Below are positions 1 to 9,534 of a DNA stretch of 64,000 bases, piece by piece. The stretch spans positions 220,108,000-220,171,999 of the forward strand of contig NC_073304.1 in NCBI RefSeq assembly GCF_027595985.1, given 5' to 3'. The notes beneath the pieces are model-generated. The model was not told the DNA's origin. It saw only the letters and a program-made list of their open reading frames with translations, and did not search any database. This stretch comes from Sorex araneus. Lineage: Eukaryota; Chordata; Mammalia; Eulipotyphla; Soricidae. The translations under genes and the position numbers were made by a program. Every line of letters begins with the position of its first letter. Positions within the stretch are counted from its first letter, which is position 1.

Positions 1-587
1 CAGCCAGACGCCGCCCTTGGTGGAGAGTGGCCGAGAGCCCGGAGGTGGAGGAAACCCGATTGTGCTTGAGAAGTTGGCGCAGGAGAGGAGACGCGGCCAG
101 TGTGCAGAGGTGGTGCCGGCCGGCCCCGGGGGGAAAGCAGGGAGAAAGGGACATGCTGGACTCACGCGCGTGGTGGCCCCCCCACCCTGAGCTGGCATCT
201 CAGTTCTTTGGAGAAGGTGGCGGGGCCGGGGCGGAAGCACACGGAAGGGAAGGGAAGGGACTGGCTAACGTTGGCACAAAGCAGCACAGCGGGGCCCGGG
301 GACAGGGCGGGGGCAGGAAGCAGCCCACCTCCCTCTGACCCTCCCTGTCCCCTTGCAGGGCCCAGACATCCAAGTGGTCACTTCCCAACCTCTTCAGAAG
401 GCAGGAAGGCTGGGGGGGGGGGGGCGGGGGAGGGCAGGGGCTGGGAGAGGTCAGACAGGGAGACCCTGGGGGGGAAGAGGGCAGAGCGGATGGACGGAGG
501 GTGAAATGCAACTCCAGAGGCTGGTGCCAACAGTGTGGCTTCCCAGCGCGTGCCCTTCCCGCACCCACAGGTCTCCCGGCCCCCACC
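1..587 (-). other. VAT1: VAT1 3' UTR (partial, runs off window)
   Basis: This is the DNA immediately 3' of the VAT1 stop codon on the minus strand. I see no minus-strand AATAAA in it, so the cleavage site probably lies beyond the left edge. The block around 501-545 resembles, from memory, the start of the human VAT1 3' UTR. The 103- to 162-codon reading frames here are G/C-rich and do not resemble IFI35, the gene expected next on the left, so I do not call them coding. A C/G-rich low-complexity run lies at 410-470. Confidence 0.6.
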
Positions 588-671
588 CTAGTTCTCCTTC
601 TCTAGCTCTGGGACCAGGAGGACTTTGCCCACATTCTTCTTCTCCTGCATCTGCTTCATGGCGTCCACCAC
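588..671 (-). CDS. VAT1: VAT1 coding exon 6 (terminal) and stop
   Basis: This is 84 nt of coding sequence, VVDAMKQMQEKKNVGKVLLV, then PELEKEN and TAG (complement of 588-590). The acceptor is CCCTAG. The human protein ends VPGPEKEN, so the C-terminus aligns. Confidence 0.94.
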   Translation of the reverse strand: MVDAMKQMQEKKNVGKVLLVPELEKEN

Positions 672-3600
672 CTAGGGAGGAAGACCAGACTCAGCTTCCG
701 GTGCCCTCTGGCCCCGCTCCCCCTGGGTGCCCCAGCCCTGGGCCCGTGGCCGCCCCAGTCCTGCCCAGGCAGCCAGGTTGGCCCTGCACAGCCACACACG
801 CACCTTCTCAAAGGGCCACACGGAGTCGATGTGGGGCTTGATGCGGCCCTCGTTGTAGAGCGTCAGCAGGCGGGCCACCACCGCGCTGACCAGCTCCACC
901 TCGCCCTCCAGGTAGCCCAGGTGGAAGCCGCACACGGCGCGGTTGGCAGGCAGCAGCTGCAGCGCCGTCACGCTGAACTGGTTCCACCATGTGCGCGCCA
1001 GAGCCATGATGTTCCGCTTGGGGCCCGTCAGCAGGTTGGCCATTCCTGAGGGACAAGGACCCAGGTGACAGGCACATCCCTGTGTGTCCGCTCCCTGTGA
1101 GCCCCTTCCCTGTCTCCAACTGGTGCAAGGGAGTGTGGGGGGGGGGGGGGGGACATTGCTCTACCTGCTGGCCGCCAGGCCCAAACCAGCTCCGACTGAC
1201 TTCAAAGTTGTCCCAAAGTTTTAATCTTAGATTTTGGTCGGGGCCGCACCTGGTTTTTGTATTTACCATAGCAGGTGGCAGGGACTGAACCCTGGTCGGC
1301 CATATACAAGGCAAGCGCCCTATCTATACTATGACTCCAGCCCCAAGATAGGTTTTTAAGCTTTTTTTTTCTTTTGCTTTTTGGGTCACACCCAGTGATG
1401 CACAGGGGTTACTCCTGGCTCTGCACTCAGGAATCACCCCTGGTGGTGCTCGGGGGACCATATGGGATGTTGGGAATCGAACCTGGGTCAACCGCATGCA
1501 AGGCAAACGCCCTACCCACTGTGCTATCGCTCAAGCCAAGGTAGGTTTTTAAAATGAAAATGCAGGGCTTAGAGACTGCATTAGAAACAGTACAGGAGGT
1601 AGGGCTTGCTTTGTATGCAGCTGACTTGAGTTCAATCCCAGACACCACATTTAGTCCCCCAAGAACCACCAGGAGTTGGGACTGGAGCAATTGCACAGCA
1701 GGTAGAGCATTTGCCTTGCACGTGGCCAACCCAGGTTCTATTCCCAGCATCCCATATGGTCCCCCAAGCACCGCCAGGAGTAATTCCTGAGTGCAGAGCC
1801 AGGAGTAATCCCTGAGCATCACTAGGTGTGACCCAAAAAGGAAAAAAAAAAAAAAACATCAGGAGTAATCCTTGAACCACCAGGAGTAATCCTTTTATTT
1901 TATTTTTTTTTTTTTGCTTTTTGGGTCACACCCAGCGATGCTCAGGGGTTACTCCTGGCTTTGCACTCAGGAATTACTCCTGGCAGTGCTTGGGGGACCA
2001 TATGGGATGCTGGGGATCGAACCCGGGTCGGCCGCGTGCAAGGCAAACACCCTACCCGCTGTGCTATCGCTCCGGCCCCACCAGGAGTAATCCTTGAGCA
2101 CAGAGCCTGGAGCAAACCCTGAGCACAGCTAAATGTGACCCCAAAATAAAAAGTAAATGAACTGAAATGAAAATGTAGCTTGCCCAAGAAGCCCAACACA
2201 GTATAAAACAGAGGAAGGCAAAATGGTTGATTCTATTTTTCCCTCAGGAATAATCTCCAAACAGGAACAAAGAATAAACACAGAATTGGGGCCAGAGAGA
2301 TAGCAGTTAAGGTGCTTGCCTTGCAAGTGACTGACCCCAGTTGGATCCCCTGCACCATGTATGGTCACCTGAACACCACCAGGGGTCACCCCTGAGCACA
2401 GAGCCAGGAATAGTCCATGAGTATCGCAGGGTGTGGCCCCAGTGCTCCCTCATTCTTCAAAAAGAAAGAGAGAAAGAAAAGAATAAAAAGAAGGAAAGAA
2501 AGAAAAGAAGGAAGGGGAAGAGAAGGGAAAGGGAAGGAGGAAGAAAGAAAGAAGGGAAAGAAAGGGGGGAGGGAAGGGAAGGGGAAGAGAAGGAGAAGGA
2601 AAGAAAGACGGGAAGAAGGGGAGAAGAAGAAGAGAAGAAGAAGGGGGAAAAAAGAAGCAAGGAAGGAAGAGTTTGCTGAGACTTGTAAAGTTATGAGAGA
2701 GGCTGACAGGATGTCAGCGGGGAGGCACCAACCCCCAAGGTCACCCTTGCCTGACACACCTCTCCAGAGCACCTTCACTAAAAAGCCCCAGGGCTAGTCC
2801 CCCCCCATCCCGCCCACTCCCGACTAGCCCTCTCTGCCCCGGCCCACTGACTCACCATAGGTGATCACTTTGCCCATGGGTTTGAGGAGGTTGTAGCCCT
2901 TGGCAGTATCTGAACCACCCAGAGGGTCCATGACGATGTCCACCCCTGTGACAGGACAGAGAGATTCAGAGTAGAATTAGGAGCCGCAGATCTGAAGCCC
3001 CCTGCCCTGTCCTGCCCCTCGAAGCCCCTCCCCAGTGCCTGGCCCCACCTTTGGGGGAGATCTTCTTGATCTCATCCACGTAGTCAGTCGTGTGGTAGTC
3101 GATGGGATGCGTGACCCCGTTCTCCTTCAGCACCTCGTGCTTGCTGGCCGAGGCCGTTCCAAACACCGTCACATTCTCCACCGTGCGGCACAGCTGCAGG
3201 GCGGCCATGCCCACGCCCCCTGCGGCGGACACTTGAGTGAGCAGGAGCCACGCTCTGTTCCTGCCTTGCAAGAACACGGTCCACCCCTGGGCTCGTTGGA
3301 GGCTCTCTCTCCCCTTCTCCCTTGACCAGTTTCCATGAGTGAGAAATGAGGAGGGGGAGGGGCGGGGATGCTAGGCTGGGGCACCGTTGCTAAGGCTCAC
3401 ACACACCAGGCTGGACCGAATGCCGACTGTTCCCATGGCAACAGTGCTGCAGCGGCCGATGGGCCCACAGGCTGAGGCAGTCTAGTGTTGCCATGACAAC
3501 AGACCAGAGAGGCCTCAGGGAAGGGCCTGGAAGGCCATCTGGGTGGGGCAGGCAGGGGGCAGAAAGAGAAGGGACATGTCACCTGCAGCCATGTGCACTA

Positions 3601-6600
3601 AGACGCTGTGGCCCGGCCGGAGGTTGCCGAAATCAAAGAGGACCATGTAGGCCGTAACATAATTGACCAGCAAAGCGGCAGCTTCCTTGAAGGACATGGC
3701 TTCCGGCATCAGGAAGGTCTGCACTGAGGGCACTGTCACCTCCTCTTGCCACATGCCTGAGCGGATCAGCACCATCACCCGGTCCCCAACCTAGAGAAAC
3801 AGAAGAATTTCATTCAGTCACCCACAGGCAATTTGTGACCTATGTATACACAGTTTCCTCCCTGGCCATGGAGGGAGAAACGGCGGCTTCAGCAGTCAGG
3901 GTAATAGTAATAATCATATCATCATCAAAAGCAAAACAACCTGGGGTCAAGGAGACGTCATCGTGGGCTATAGAACCTGCTTTTATAGGTAGGAGACCCA
4001 GGATTTATTTATTGAATTTTTTGATTTGGGGGCCACACCCACCTGTGCTTAGGTATTACTCCTGGAGGGACTCAGGGGACCATATGGGGTTCCAGGTATC
4101 GAACCTGGATAGGCTGCATACAAGGCTTCATACACCCTCCCCATTTACTATCACTCCAGCCCGGGGAGATCCAGGTTTGATCCCCAGCACCACATATTCT
4201 TTTTTTTTTTTTTTTTTTTGGTTTTTGGGTCACACCCGGCGATGCACAGGGGTTACTCCTGGCTCTTCACTCAGGAATTACTCCTGGCGGTGCTCAGGGG
4301 ACCATATGGGATGCTGGGATTAGAACCCAGGTCGGCCGCGTGCAAGGCAAACGCCCTACCCGCTGTGCTATTGCTCCAGCCCCAGCACCACATATTCTTA
4401 CACCACCAGGAGGGACCCCAGAGCACAGAGCCAGGAGTAGCCCCTGAGAACCTCTGAGTATGGCACCAAAGGCAAACAATAAAAATTTCCCTTTACTGAG
4501 GCTAGAGCAATAGCACAGGGGTAGGGCGTTTGCCTTGCACGCGGCCGACCTGGGTTCAATTCCCAGCATCCCATATGGTCCCCTGAGCACCGCCAGGGGT
4601 GATTCCTGAGTGCAAAGCCAGGAGTAATCCCTGTGCATTGCCAGGTGTGACCCAAAAAGAAAAAAAATTTCCCTTTACTGAGGGTTGATTGAGGGTCCTA
4701 TTGCAGGTGCTTTATGTATGAACACTTTAATCCTAATACAGGATTAAAGTGAAAGAAAAATTAACGATTTTGGGGCTTGAGCAATAGCACAGCAGGTTTG
4801 CCTTGCACGCGGCCAACCCAGGTTCGATTCCCAGCATCCCATATGGTTCCCCAAGCACCACCAGGAGTAATTCCTGAGTGCATGAGCCAGGAGTAACTCC
4901 TGTGCATTGCTGGGTGTGACCCAAAAAGCAAAAAAAAAAAAAAGAACGATTTCTAATTAAGCTCCTAATACAAGCTTTAGGAGACAGATACTATCCTTAT
5001 CTCCACTAACAGATTGTACTGTAAGCACTGTTGTCCCTTTGTTCATCAATTTGCTCGAGTGGGCACCAGTAATGTCTCCATTGTGAGACTTGTCTCACAA
5101 TATGCCACAGGTAGCTTGCCAGGCTCTGCTGTGAGGGTGGGATACTCTCAGTAGCTTGCTGGGTTCTCGGAGAGGGACGGAGAAATCGAACCCGGGTCGG
5201 CTGTGTGTAAGGCAAACATCCTACCCGCTGTGCTATCACTCCAGTCCACTTAACAGATTATAATAATTTAACAGATTATACTTCAGTATTGTGTAAGATC
5301 CCTGAGTGAATGAAGCTTAAAGTTAGAGCAGCATCAAGTATTGTTAAGTAGGTCAAACTGCTTCAGTTTAAAAAATAAATAAAAAATAAATCTAGGTTTC
5401 CCTAGATTACCGATGGTATGACCTCGATGAAAGAAAAATTAACGATTCTGGGGCTGGAGCAATAGCACAGCAGGTTTGCCTTGCATGCGGCCAACCCAGG
5501 TTCGATTCCCAGCATCCCATATGGTCCCCCAAGCACCACCAGGAGTAATTCCTGAGTGCATGAGCCAGGAGTAACTCCTGTGCATTGCTGGGTGTGACCC
5601 AAAAAGCAAAAAAAAAAAAAAAAGAACGAATTTTTTTCCTTTTTGGACCACACCTGTCGATGCACAGGGCTTACTCCTAGCTCTGCATTCAGGAATTACT
5701 CCTGGCAGTGCTCAGGGGACCATATGGGATGCTGGGAATCAGACTCGGGTCTGCCGAGTACACGGCAACTGCTCTACCCATTGTGCTATGGCTCCAGCCC
5801 CCCAAAAATGAATGTTTTTGAGCCTGCTTTTCTAACTGTAAAATAGGGCAATTATGGGTCAGAGAGATAAAACAATAGCGAAGCACTTGCCTTGCAAGGA
5901 GCCAACCCAGATTTAATAACCAGCACCTGGTCTGGTCCCCAACTCTGCCAGGAATGATCCCTGAGCACAGAGCCAAAGTGAGCCCTGAGCACCGCCAGGC
6001 ATGGCCCAAACTTCTCAACCCCCCAAAGAGAAGTGTTAGCTAATAATAACGGTAACAATAATGACAATTCTTGAAAGGAGGGGAAGTCCCCAATCAAGTA
6101 ACAGAAGGAGAAGTAAGTGTGTGGCTAGGGTCATACCAAAGTGAGGTGAGGCCTCTGCCTGGCTAGGGCCGGAGGCAGTCACCTCTGGACCAGTAACTGA
6201 GTCAGTGCTGGGGCCCAGAAAACACCTTCGCCCAGAGATGCAGGGAGGGGCAGGAAACAAGGAGGCCACACAATCCCATCCACTAGGGAAAGCTCTTCTT
6301 TCCCACTGAGTCACCTGCCTGAGAACCTCCTTGGCAGCAGGAAAAGAGGCAAAGAAAACAAAACCAAGGGGCCGGGCCTACAGCACAGTGGGGAGGGCGC
6401 TCACGTTGCATGCAGTTGACCCAGGTTCAATCTCTGATGTCCCATATGGTTCCCCCACACTGGCCAGGAGTGACTCCTGAGCCAGGAATAATCCCAGAGC
6501 ACCTCTAGGTGTTGCTCCAAAACAAACAGGCAAAAAAAAAAAAAAAAGGAAAAGAAAAAGTCAAAACCTTAGGACTGGGGAGATAGTACAGTTGGGGAGA

Positions 6601-8865
6601 TAATACAGTGATAGGGTGCTTGCTTCACTGTGGCCAACTGGAGTTCAATCCCTAGCACCCCACAGGGTCCCCCAGCCCTGTCAGGAGTAAATTGGGTGTG
6701 ACCCTCCCCCCCTAAGAAAAGATAAGAAAACCGAATCTTTCCCTCTAGTTTACACTGGGGTCAAGAGCAGGGTAGGGCAAGGCCTGCCCAGTCCGCACAC
6801 CAGGAGCGGTATGTGCTGGGACCGTCCCTGTTTGTCTCGGCCCCTGCCAAGAAAGATGGGAATTCTGTAGAGTAATCTGCTTTTTCATGTCCCTGGACTT
6901 TTTCACTGTATAAGAGGAGGAGGGCGGGCCAGGATCCTTCCAGAAAACACTGGCATGTGATGGGGTTCTGAAAGGTGGCCACTGCAGCGATTTGGAAATA
7001 ACCCAGCAGAATTGGCAACAGACAGTGCTCCGTCACAATCTGAAACCAGAACGAGGCTCACAGTCCAGGCTAATGCCCAGCCCAGCACAGGGCAGGGAGG
7101 GCCCTGACCCCTCTGTAACCCAGAGATCAGGAGGGAGGGAGGCCTGTGCTCCCCAATCCAGCCTCTTACATCAGATTCGAGCCGGGACAGGATATCCTGT
7201 ATTTACTGGGCGGAAAGTGTGGGAAGGGAAGGTTTGGTGGGTGGCCTTCAGCAATGACACGAAGTGCGACCCCCGCCCTCCCCCAAATCCCCTTGAGCAC
7301 CCTCTTAAGAGTTGGACGATGGTGAAGGCAGAGGAAAGGGCGGGGCCTTGGCTGAACTGGAGAAGCTCTCAAGGAGGAGCTGTTCGGGGGCGCACCAGAA
7401 ATCCAAGAATTTCAGCTCTGGAATCTGGGGTTGGCAGGACCTCTGCAACACAAGGCGGCCTTGGAGGGGCCTCTTGGACCCCGGCTTGATTTGAGAAGGA
7501 ACCCCTAAACAAACGAGGTCGGCGTACAGGGTCTCCGTCCCGCCCCCCCCCCACTCTCGCACCCCCCCCTCCCGTCCCAGGTCTCTCCAAAAGTTGGTCA
7601 TTTGGAAGTCTCGGGTGTCCGGGGCTGTGGCCGAGATCCGGTGATAAGGGAAAGGAGGGACAGACCGGCAGAGCTGGGCCAACCTGCTCACGTTGCCACA
7701 CCCCCCACCCCAGTCTGAAGGGACAGCGCCGCGGTTCTTCCCCGCGCTGGGGTCCTCGGAGAGGAACGCGGAGGCGGTTCCTCTGGGCAACCGGGGTTGC
7801 AGCCCCGCTAGCTGAGTCACCGCAGGACGAGATACGGGGCAGTCACTGGTCACGGGAGACAAGGGAGCCCAAGACAAAGATCCGGAGACCCGGCCTCCCA
7901 CCTCCGCCCCCCCCCCGCGCCGGCGGCCGGCGGGGTGGGGCGGCCCCTCTCCTGATGGGCGGGTCTGCTCCGGGGCCCCGGTCCACACCCCCACACACCA
8001 CGGGGCTGCATGTGACCGGGACTCGGGCACGGCCACGCGCCCGCGCCCTGCTCACGCTCCCCCGGGGGAAGGGGGCACCGAGTGGCACTCAGGGTCACAG
8101 ATCACGATTCCCTGGGGAGGGCTTTGCGCGCAGGGGACAGGTGTGGCTTTTTATGAAGGTTCTGGAGGGAGGGGTGGTCACTCTGCGCATGCGCGTGGAC
8201 GCCTTATTGTCCCTCTCTCACCCCCCTATGCCTGCTCGGAGTCGTCGGACAACAATCCGGGCGACAGCCACAATTAAAAAATAATGATTACTATATATAC
8301 ACGCATACATACATATATAGGGGAAGAAGGCAGTAATACCATCTCTGTTCCCCTTTTGATTCAGTTCTCCTAGGCTGCTTTCCTGCGCTTTCCCAGCCCG
8401 TTTCCCCCCCGCACCCCACCCGACCACACCCCCGGCCCCGCCGGCCGCTGTCCCGCTCACCTTGCGGTCACTGACGCCGTCGCCCACGGCGATCACGACG
8501 CCCGCCCCCTCCATGCCTGGAGTGATGGGCAGCGGCGGCAGCCGGTCGTACAGCCCCTGCCTGGCCATAAGGTCGGCGAAGTTGAGCCCGCAGGCCCGGA
8601 CGCGCAGGGTTAACTGGCCGGGCCCGGGCGCCGGGGGTGCGGCCGGCCGGCTCTGCAGCTTCACCTTGTCGTAGCCCCCGAAGCCCGTGAGCACCAGGCA
8701 GCGCAGCGGGGGCGCCGCGGCAGCCCCCTCAGAGGAGGCCGGCGCCGGCGGGCTGGCGTCGGGCGCCTCGGCGCTCGGGGGCTTCGAAGACGAGTCTTCC
8801 ACAGTCCCGGCCTCGGCTGCCACCGCCACGGTGGCCGCCTCTGCGACCTCTCCCTCGGCGGACAT
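588..8865 (-). CDS. VAT1: VAT1, synaptic vesicle membrane protein VAT-1 homologue (6 exons, complete)
   Basis: Join on the minus strand: 8461-8865, 3583-3790, 3049-3219, 2856-2945, 804-1045, 588-671. This totals 1200 nt, 399 codons plus TAG, and every intron is GT-AG with matching phase. Human VAT1 is 393 aa, so the length fits. The product is a zinc-independent medium-chain dehydrogenase/reductase of the quinone oxidoreductase branch. The N-terminal ~55 residues are Ala/Ser/Pro-rich and low complexity; the catalytic fold begins at the RCLVLTGFGGYDKVKLQSR segment. The nucleotide-binding glycine motif AAGGVGMAALQL begins near residue 203 and is split by the exon 2/3 junction. Family knowledge: VAT1 is a cytosolic and mitochondrial-outer-membrane NADPH-binding protein linked to vesicles, mitofusin regulation and phospholipid transfer. 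The N-terminus differs most from human; the rest is near-identical. No frameshift or missing motif was seen. Confidence 0.96.
672..803 (-). other. VAT1: VAT1 intron 5
   Basis: A short GC-rich intron of 132 bases with GT-AG ends. It holds no recognisable repeat. Confidence 0.85.
804..1045 (-). CDS. VAT1: VAT1 coding exon 5
   Basis: This 242-nt exon encodes GMANLLTGPKRNIMALARTW through IDSVWPFEK. The acceptor is CCTCAG and the donor is GTGCGT. It covers the part of the MDR fold that closes over the cofactor cleft. Confidence 0.95.
1231..1344 (-). repeat. SOR-type SINE, old, inverted
   Basis: A diverged minus-strand copy. The B-box-like GGTTC region and the terminal CTCCAGCCCC (complement of the head) are still visible. 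Confidence 0.6.
1361..1518 (-). repeat. SOR SINE, inverted
   Basis: A near-complete minus-strand copy. The poly(T) and GGGTCACACC tail end is on the left, and the tRNA-like head ends at about 1518. Confidence 0.85.
1676..1857 (+). repeat. SOR SINE nested in an older SINE
   Basis: A full-length plus-strand copy with head ACTGGAGCAATTGCACAGC, B box GGTTCTATTCC, and an A-rich tail at about 1841-1857. Confidence 0.85.
1894..2079 (-). repeat. SOR SINE nested in an older SINE
   Basis: A full-length minus-strand copy, close to the family consensus. It has a 16-base target duplication on both sides. Confidence 0.88.
2287..2458 (+). repeat. SOR SINE, diverged
   Basis: A plus-strand copy with head GGGGCCAGAGAGATAGCAG and body CACCACCAGGGGTCACCCCTG. 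Its tail merges into the purine tract that follows. Confidence 0.75.
2459..2672 (+). repeat. Polypurine (GA-rich) tract in VAT1 intron 4
   Basis: About 210 bases that are almost purely A/G on the plus strand, so polypyrimidine on the transcribed VAT1 strand. There are a few pyrimidine interruptions (near 2484, 2609 and 2658). It appears to have grown from the A-rich tail of the preceding SINE. The ORFs of K/R/E or S/F/L runs across it are artefacts. Confidence 0.9.
2856..2945 (-). CDS. VAT1: VAT1 coding exon 4
   Basis: This 90-nt exon encodes VDIVMDPLGGSDTAKGYNLL and continues to GKVITY. The acceptor is TCACAG and the donor is GTGAGT. It has no long ORF of its own, and its identity rests on near-exact match with the human protein and the phase fit with exons 3 and 5. 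Confidence 0.94.
3049..3219 (-). CDS. VAT1: VAT1 coding exon 3
   Basis: This exon is 171 nt and encodes the second half of the dinucleotide-binding motif (GGVGMAALQL) through DEIKKISPK. The acceptor is GCCGCAG and the donor is GTGGGG. The exon is highly conserved with human. Confidence 0.95.
3220..3582 (-). other. VAT1: VAT1 intron 2, repeat-free
   Basis: This intron has no SINE. It contains two near-palindromic RFX/X-box-like sites at 3429-3442 and 3487-3500 (see findings). Confidence 0.7.
3429..3500. promoter_or_regulatory. Pair of RFX (X-box)-like palindromes
   Basis: GTTCCCATGGCAAC at 3429 and GTTGCCATGACAAC at 3487 each differ by one base from the family consensus GTNRCC-N2-RGYAAC. RFX factors bind such sites. 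Function here is inferred only from the motifs. Confidence 0.4.
3583..3790 (-). CDS. VAT1: VAT1 coding exon 2
   Basis: This exon is 208 nt, phase 0 to phase 1. It encodes residues 136-204 and the first base of 205, from VGDRVMVL to VHMAA. Acceptor CTAG and donor GTGACA are clear. Human has Asn where this copy has Ile in the VMVLIRSGM stretch. Confidence 0.95.
4014..4163 (-). repeat. Old SOR SINE, inverted
   Basis: A diverged minus-strand copy ending in CACTCCAGCCC on the plus strand. Confidence 0.6.
4163..4490 (+). repeat. SOR SINE host split by a younger SINE
   Basis: Host pieces are 4163-4199 and 4383-4490, and its head is missing. The 17-base target CAGCACCACATATTCTT is duplicated exactly on both sides of the insert. 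Confidence 0.8.
4200..4382 (-). repeat. SOR SINE, young, inverted
   Basis: A full-length minus-strand copy with a T21 run (complement of the poly(A) tail). It is inserted into another SINE. Confidence 0.9.
4496..4668 (+). repeat. SOR SINE
   Basis: A full-length plus-strand copy flanked by the duplication AAATTTCCCTTTACTGAGG on both sides. Confidence 0.9.
4751..4950 (+). repeat. SOR SINE with flanks, copy A of a local duplication
   Basis: The element at 4772-4942 shares a diagnostic head deletion (CAGCAGGTTTGCC) with the copy at 5450. The flanks also match (GAAAGAAAAATTAACGATT on the left, GAACGA on the right). This points to a duplicated segment and not two insertions. Confidence 0.8.
5022..5251 (-). 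repeat. Second shrew SINE family (same head, different body)
   Basis: A minus-strand copy. The right end is the usual tRNA-like head, but after the B box the body is unrelated to the common SINE. It carries GTAGCTTGCCAGGCTCTG and a GAGAGGGACGGAGAAATCGA block. The only other copy seen is at 49075-49340. Confidence 0.75.
5429..5630 (+). repeat. SOR SINE with flanks, copy B of a local duplication
   Basis: Nearly identical to 4751-4950, including about 19 bases of shared left flank, 678 bases downstream. The SINE body is at 5450-5622. Confidence 0.8.
5631..5800 (-). repeat. SOR SINE, inverted
   Basis: A minus-strand copy with a slightly diverged head. It directly abuts copy B. Confidence 0.8.
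5853..6030 (+). repeat. SOR SINE, diverged
   Basis: A plus-strand copy with head GGGTCAGAGAGATAAAACAA and body CTGAGCACCGCCAGGCATGG. Confidence 0.7.
6369..6718 (+). repeat. Two diverged SOR SINEs in tandem
   Basis: Copies at 6369-6548 and 6573-6718, both plus strand. The second has a duplicated A-box segment (GGGGAGATAGTACAG then GGGGAGATAATACAG). Confidence 0.7.
8461..8865 (-). CDS. VAT1: VAT1 coding exon 1
   Basis: Residues 1-135, from the ATG complementary to 8863-8865 to the codon AAG before a GTGAGC donor. The start matches the family N-terminus (MSAEGEVAEAAT, human MSDEREVAEAAT). It holds the variable Ala/Pro/Ser leader and the start of the GroES-like fold, ending VSDRK. The exon lies within a CpG island. 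Confidence 0.95.
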
Positions 8866-9060
8866 GGCTGGAAATCTGGACGTGCGAGCACAGCTGGATG
8901 GAGCGTTTACAGCTGGGGAGGGCGGGGCGCACGTCCGGACAGCGACTGCAGAACTCGGGCGGGCGGGCGGGGCGGGGCGGGGCGGGGCGGGCGGGGCCAG
9001 GCTGCGGGGCGGGGCCAGGACGGGGCGGGGCCAGGCGGGGTCTTGGATGCTGACTTAAAG
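8866..9060 (-). promoter_or_regulatory. VAT1: VAT1 promoter / CpG island with tandem GC boxes
   Basis: The DNA just upstream of the VAT1 start codon carries repeated GGGGCGG units at about 8962-9033, which are Sp1/KLF-type GC boxes. They sit in a CpG-dense stretch that continues into exon 1. No TATA box is seen, as is typical for a housekeeping CpG-island promoter. The exact start site cannot be read. Confidence 0.7.
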
Positions 9061-9218
9061 GGCCAGGGCCAAAGTAGGAGTTCTCCAAGAGCTCTGAAAA
9101 TAGGTTCTTCGGAATATATGAGGACAGACCGGCGCGAGGGCGCTAGTGGGGTTATAAAGAGACTGCGATCTAGTTTATTCATAATGAAACGTATGTAAAT
9201 TAAAAAAGTGTTGCTCTG

Positions 9219-9388
9219 GGCGCTGGAGCTATAGTACAGCGGGCAGGGCGTTTGCCTTGCACGCGGCCGACCGGGTTCAATCCCCAGCATCCCATATGGT
9301 CCCCCGCGCACCGCCAGGAGTAATTCCTGAGTGCAGAGCCAGGAGGAACTCCTAGCATAGCCGAGTGTGACCCAAGAGGCAAGAAAAG
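9219..9388 (+). repeat. SOR SINE
   Basis: A plus-strand copy with head GCGCTGGAGCTATAGTACAG, full length and without a long A tail. Confidence 0.85.
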
Positions 9389-9534
9389 AATGTTACCTCT
9401 GAAGGAGCACCTGTGGAGCACGGGTTCCGCCGTGACCCAGATGATCCCGAGGCAGCAATCAGACCTCGGTCTTGCAGTGATTCAAGTGATTCAACTCCAA
9501 GCAGGAAGACCAAATCTTGAAAGCTTTCTATCAA

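Larger units (their letters stand above)
1580..2152 (+). repeat. Old SOR SINE host split by two younger SINEs
   Basis: The host element runs 1580-1675, 1858-1893 and 2080-2152. It is interrupted by a plus-strand SINE (1676-1857) and a minus-strand SINE (1894-2079). The duplicated target ACCAGGAGTAATCCTT flanks the second insertion. Confidence 0.75.
1046..2855 (-). other. VAT1: VAT1 intron 4
   Basis: This intron is packed with SINE copies (itemised below) and a 200-base polypurine tract. I see nothing coding in it. Confidence 0.85.
3791..8460 (-). other. VAT1: VAT1 intron 1
   Basis: The left part (4.0-6.72 kb) is a patchwork of SINEs. The right part (6.72-8.46 kb) lacks SINEs and becomes GC- and CpG-rich toward exon 1, with a short AT-rich patch at 8270-8322. 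The 243-codon frame at 7305-8036 is GC-driven and resembles no protein I know. Confidence 0.8.

Noticed and set aside
1-350. Possible IFI35 terminal exon at the left edge
   Set aside because: IFI35 is expected beyond VAT1, but none of the frames resembles the IFI35 C-terminus. The stretch fits VAT1 3' UTR better.
2341-2797. Lys/Arg/Glu-rich proteins encoded across 2341-2797
   Set aside because: They are translation of the polypurine tract, and equally long Ser/Phe/Leu frames exist on the other strand.
7305-8036. 243-codon minus-strand frame in VAT1 intron 1
   Set aside because: It is GC-rich intron next to a CpG island with low-complexity Gly/Pro/Arg content and no recognisable domain or splice logic. 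VAT1 exons are fully accounted for without it.
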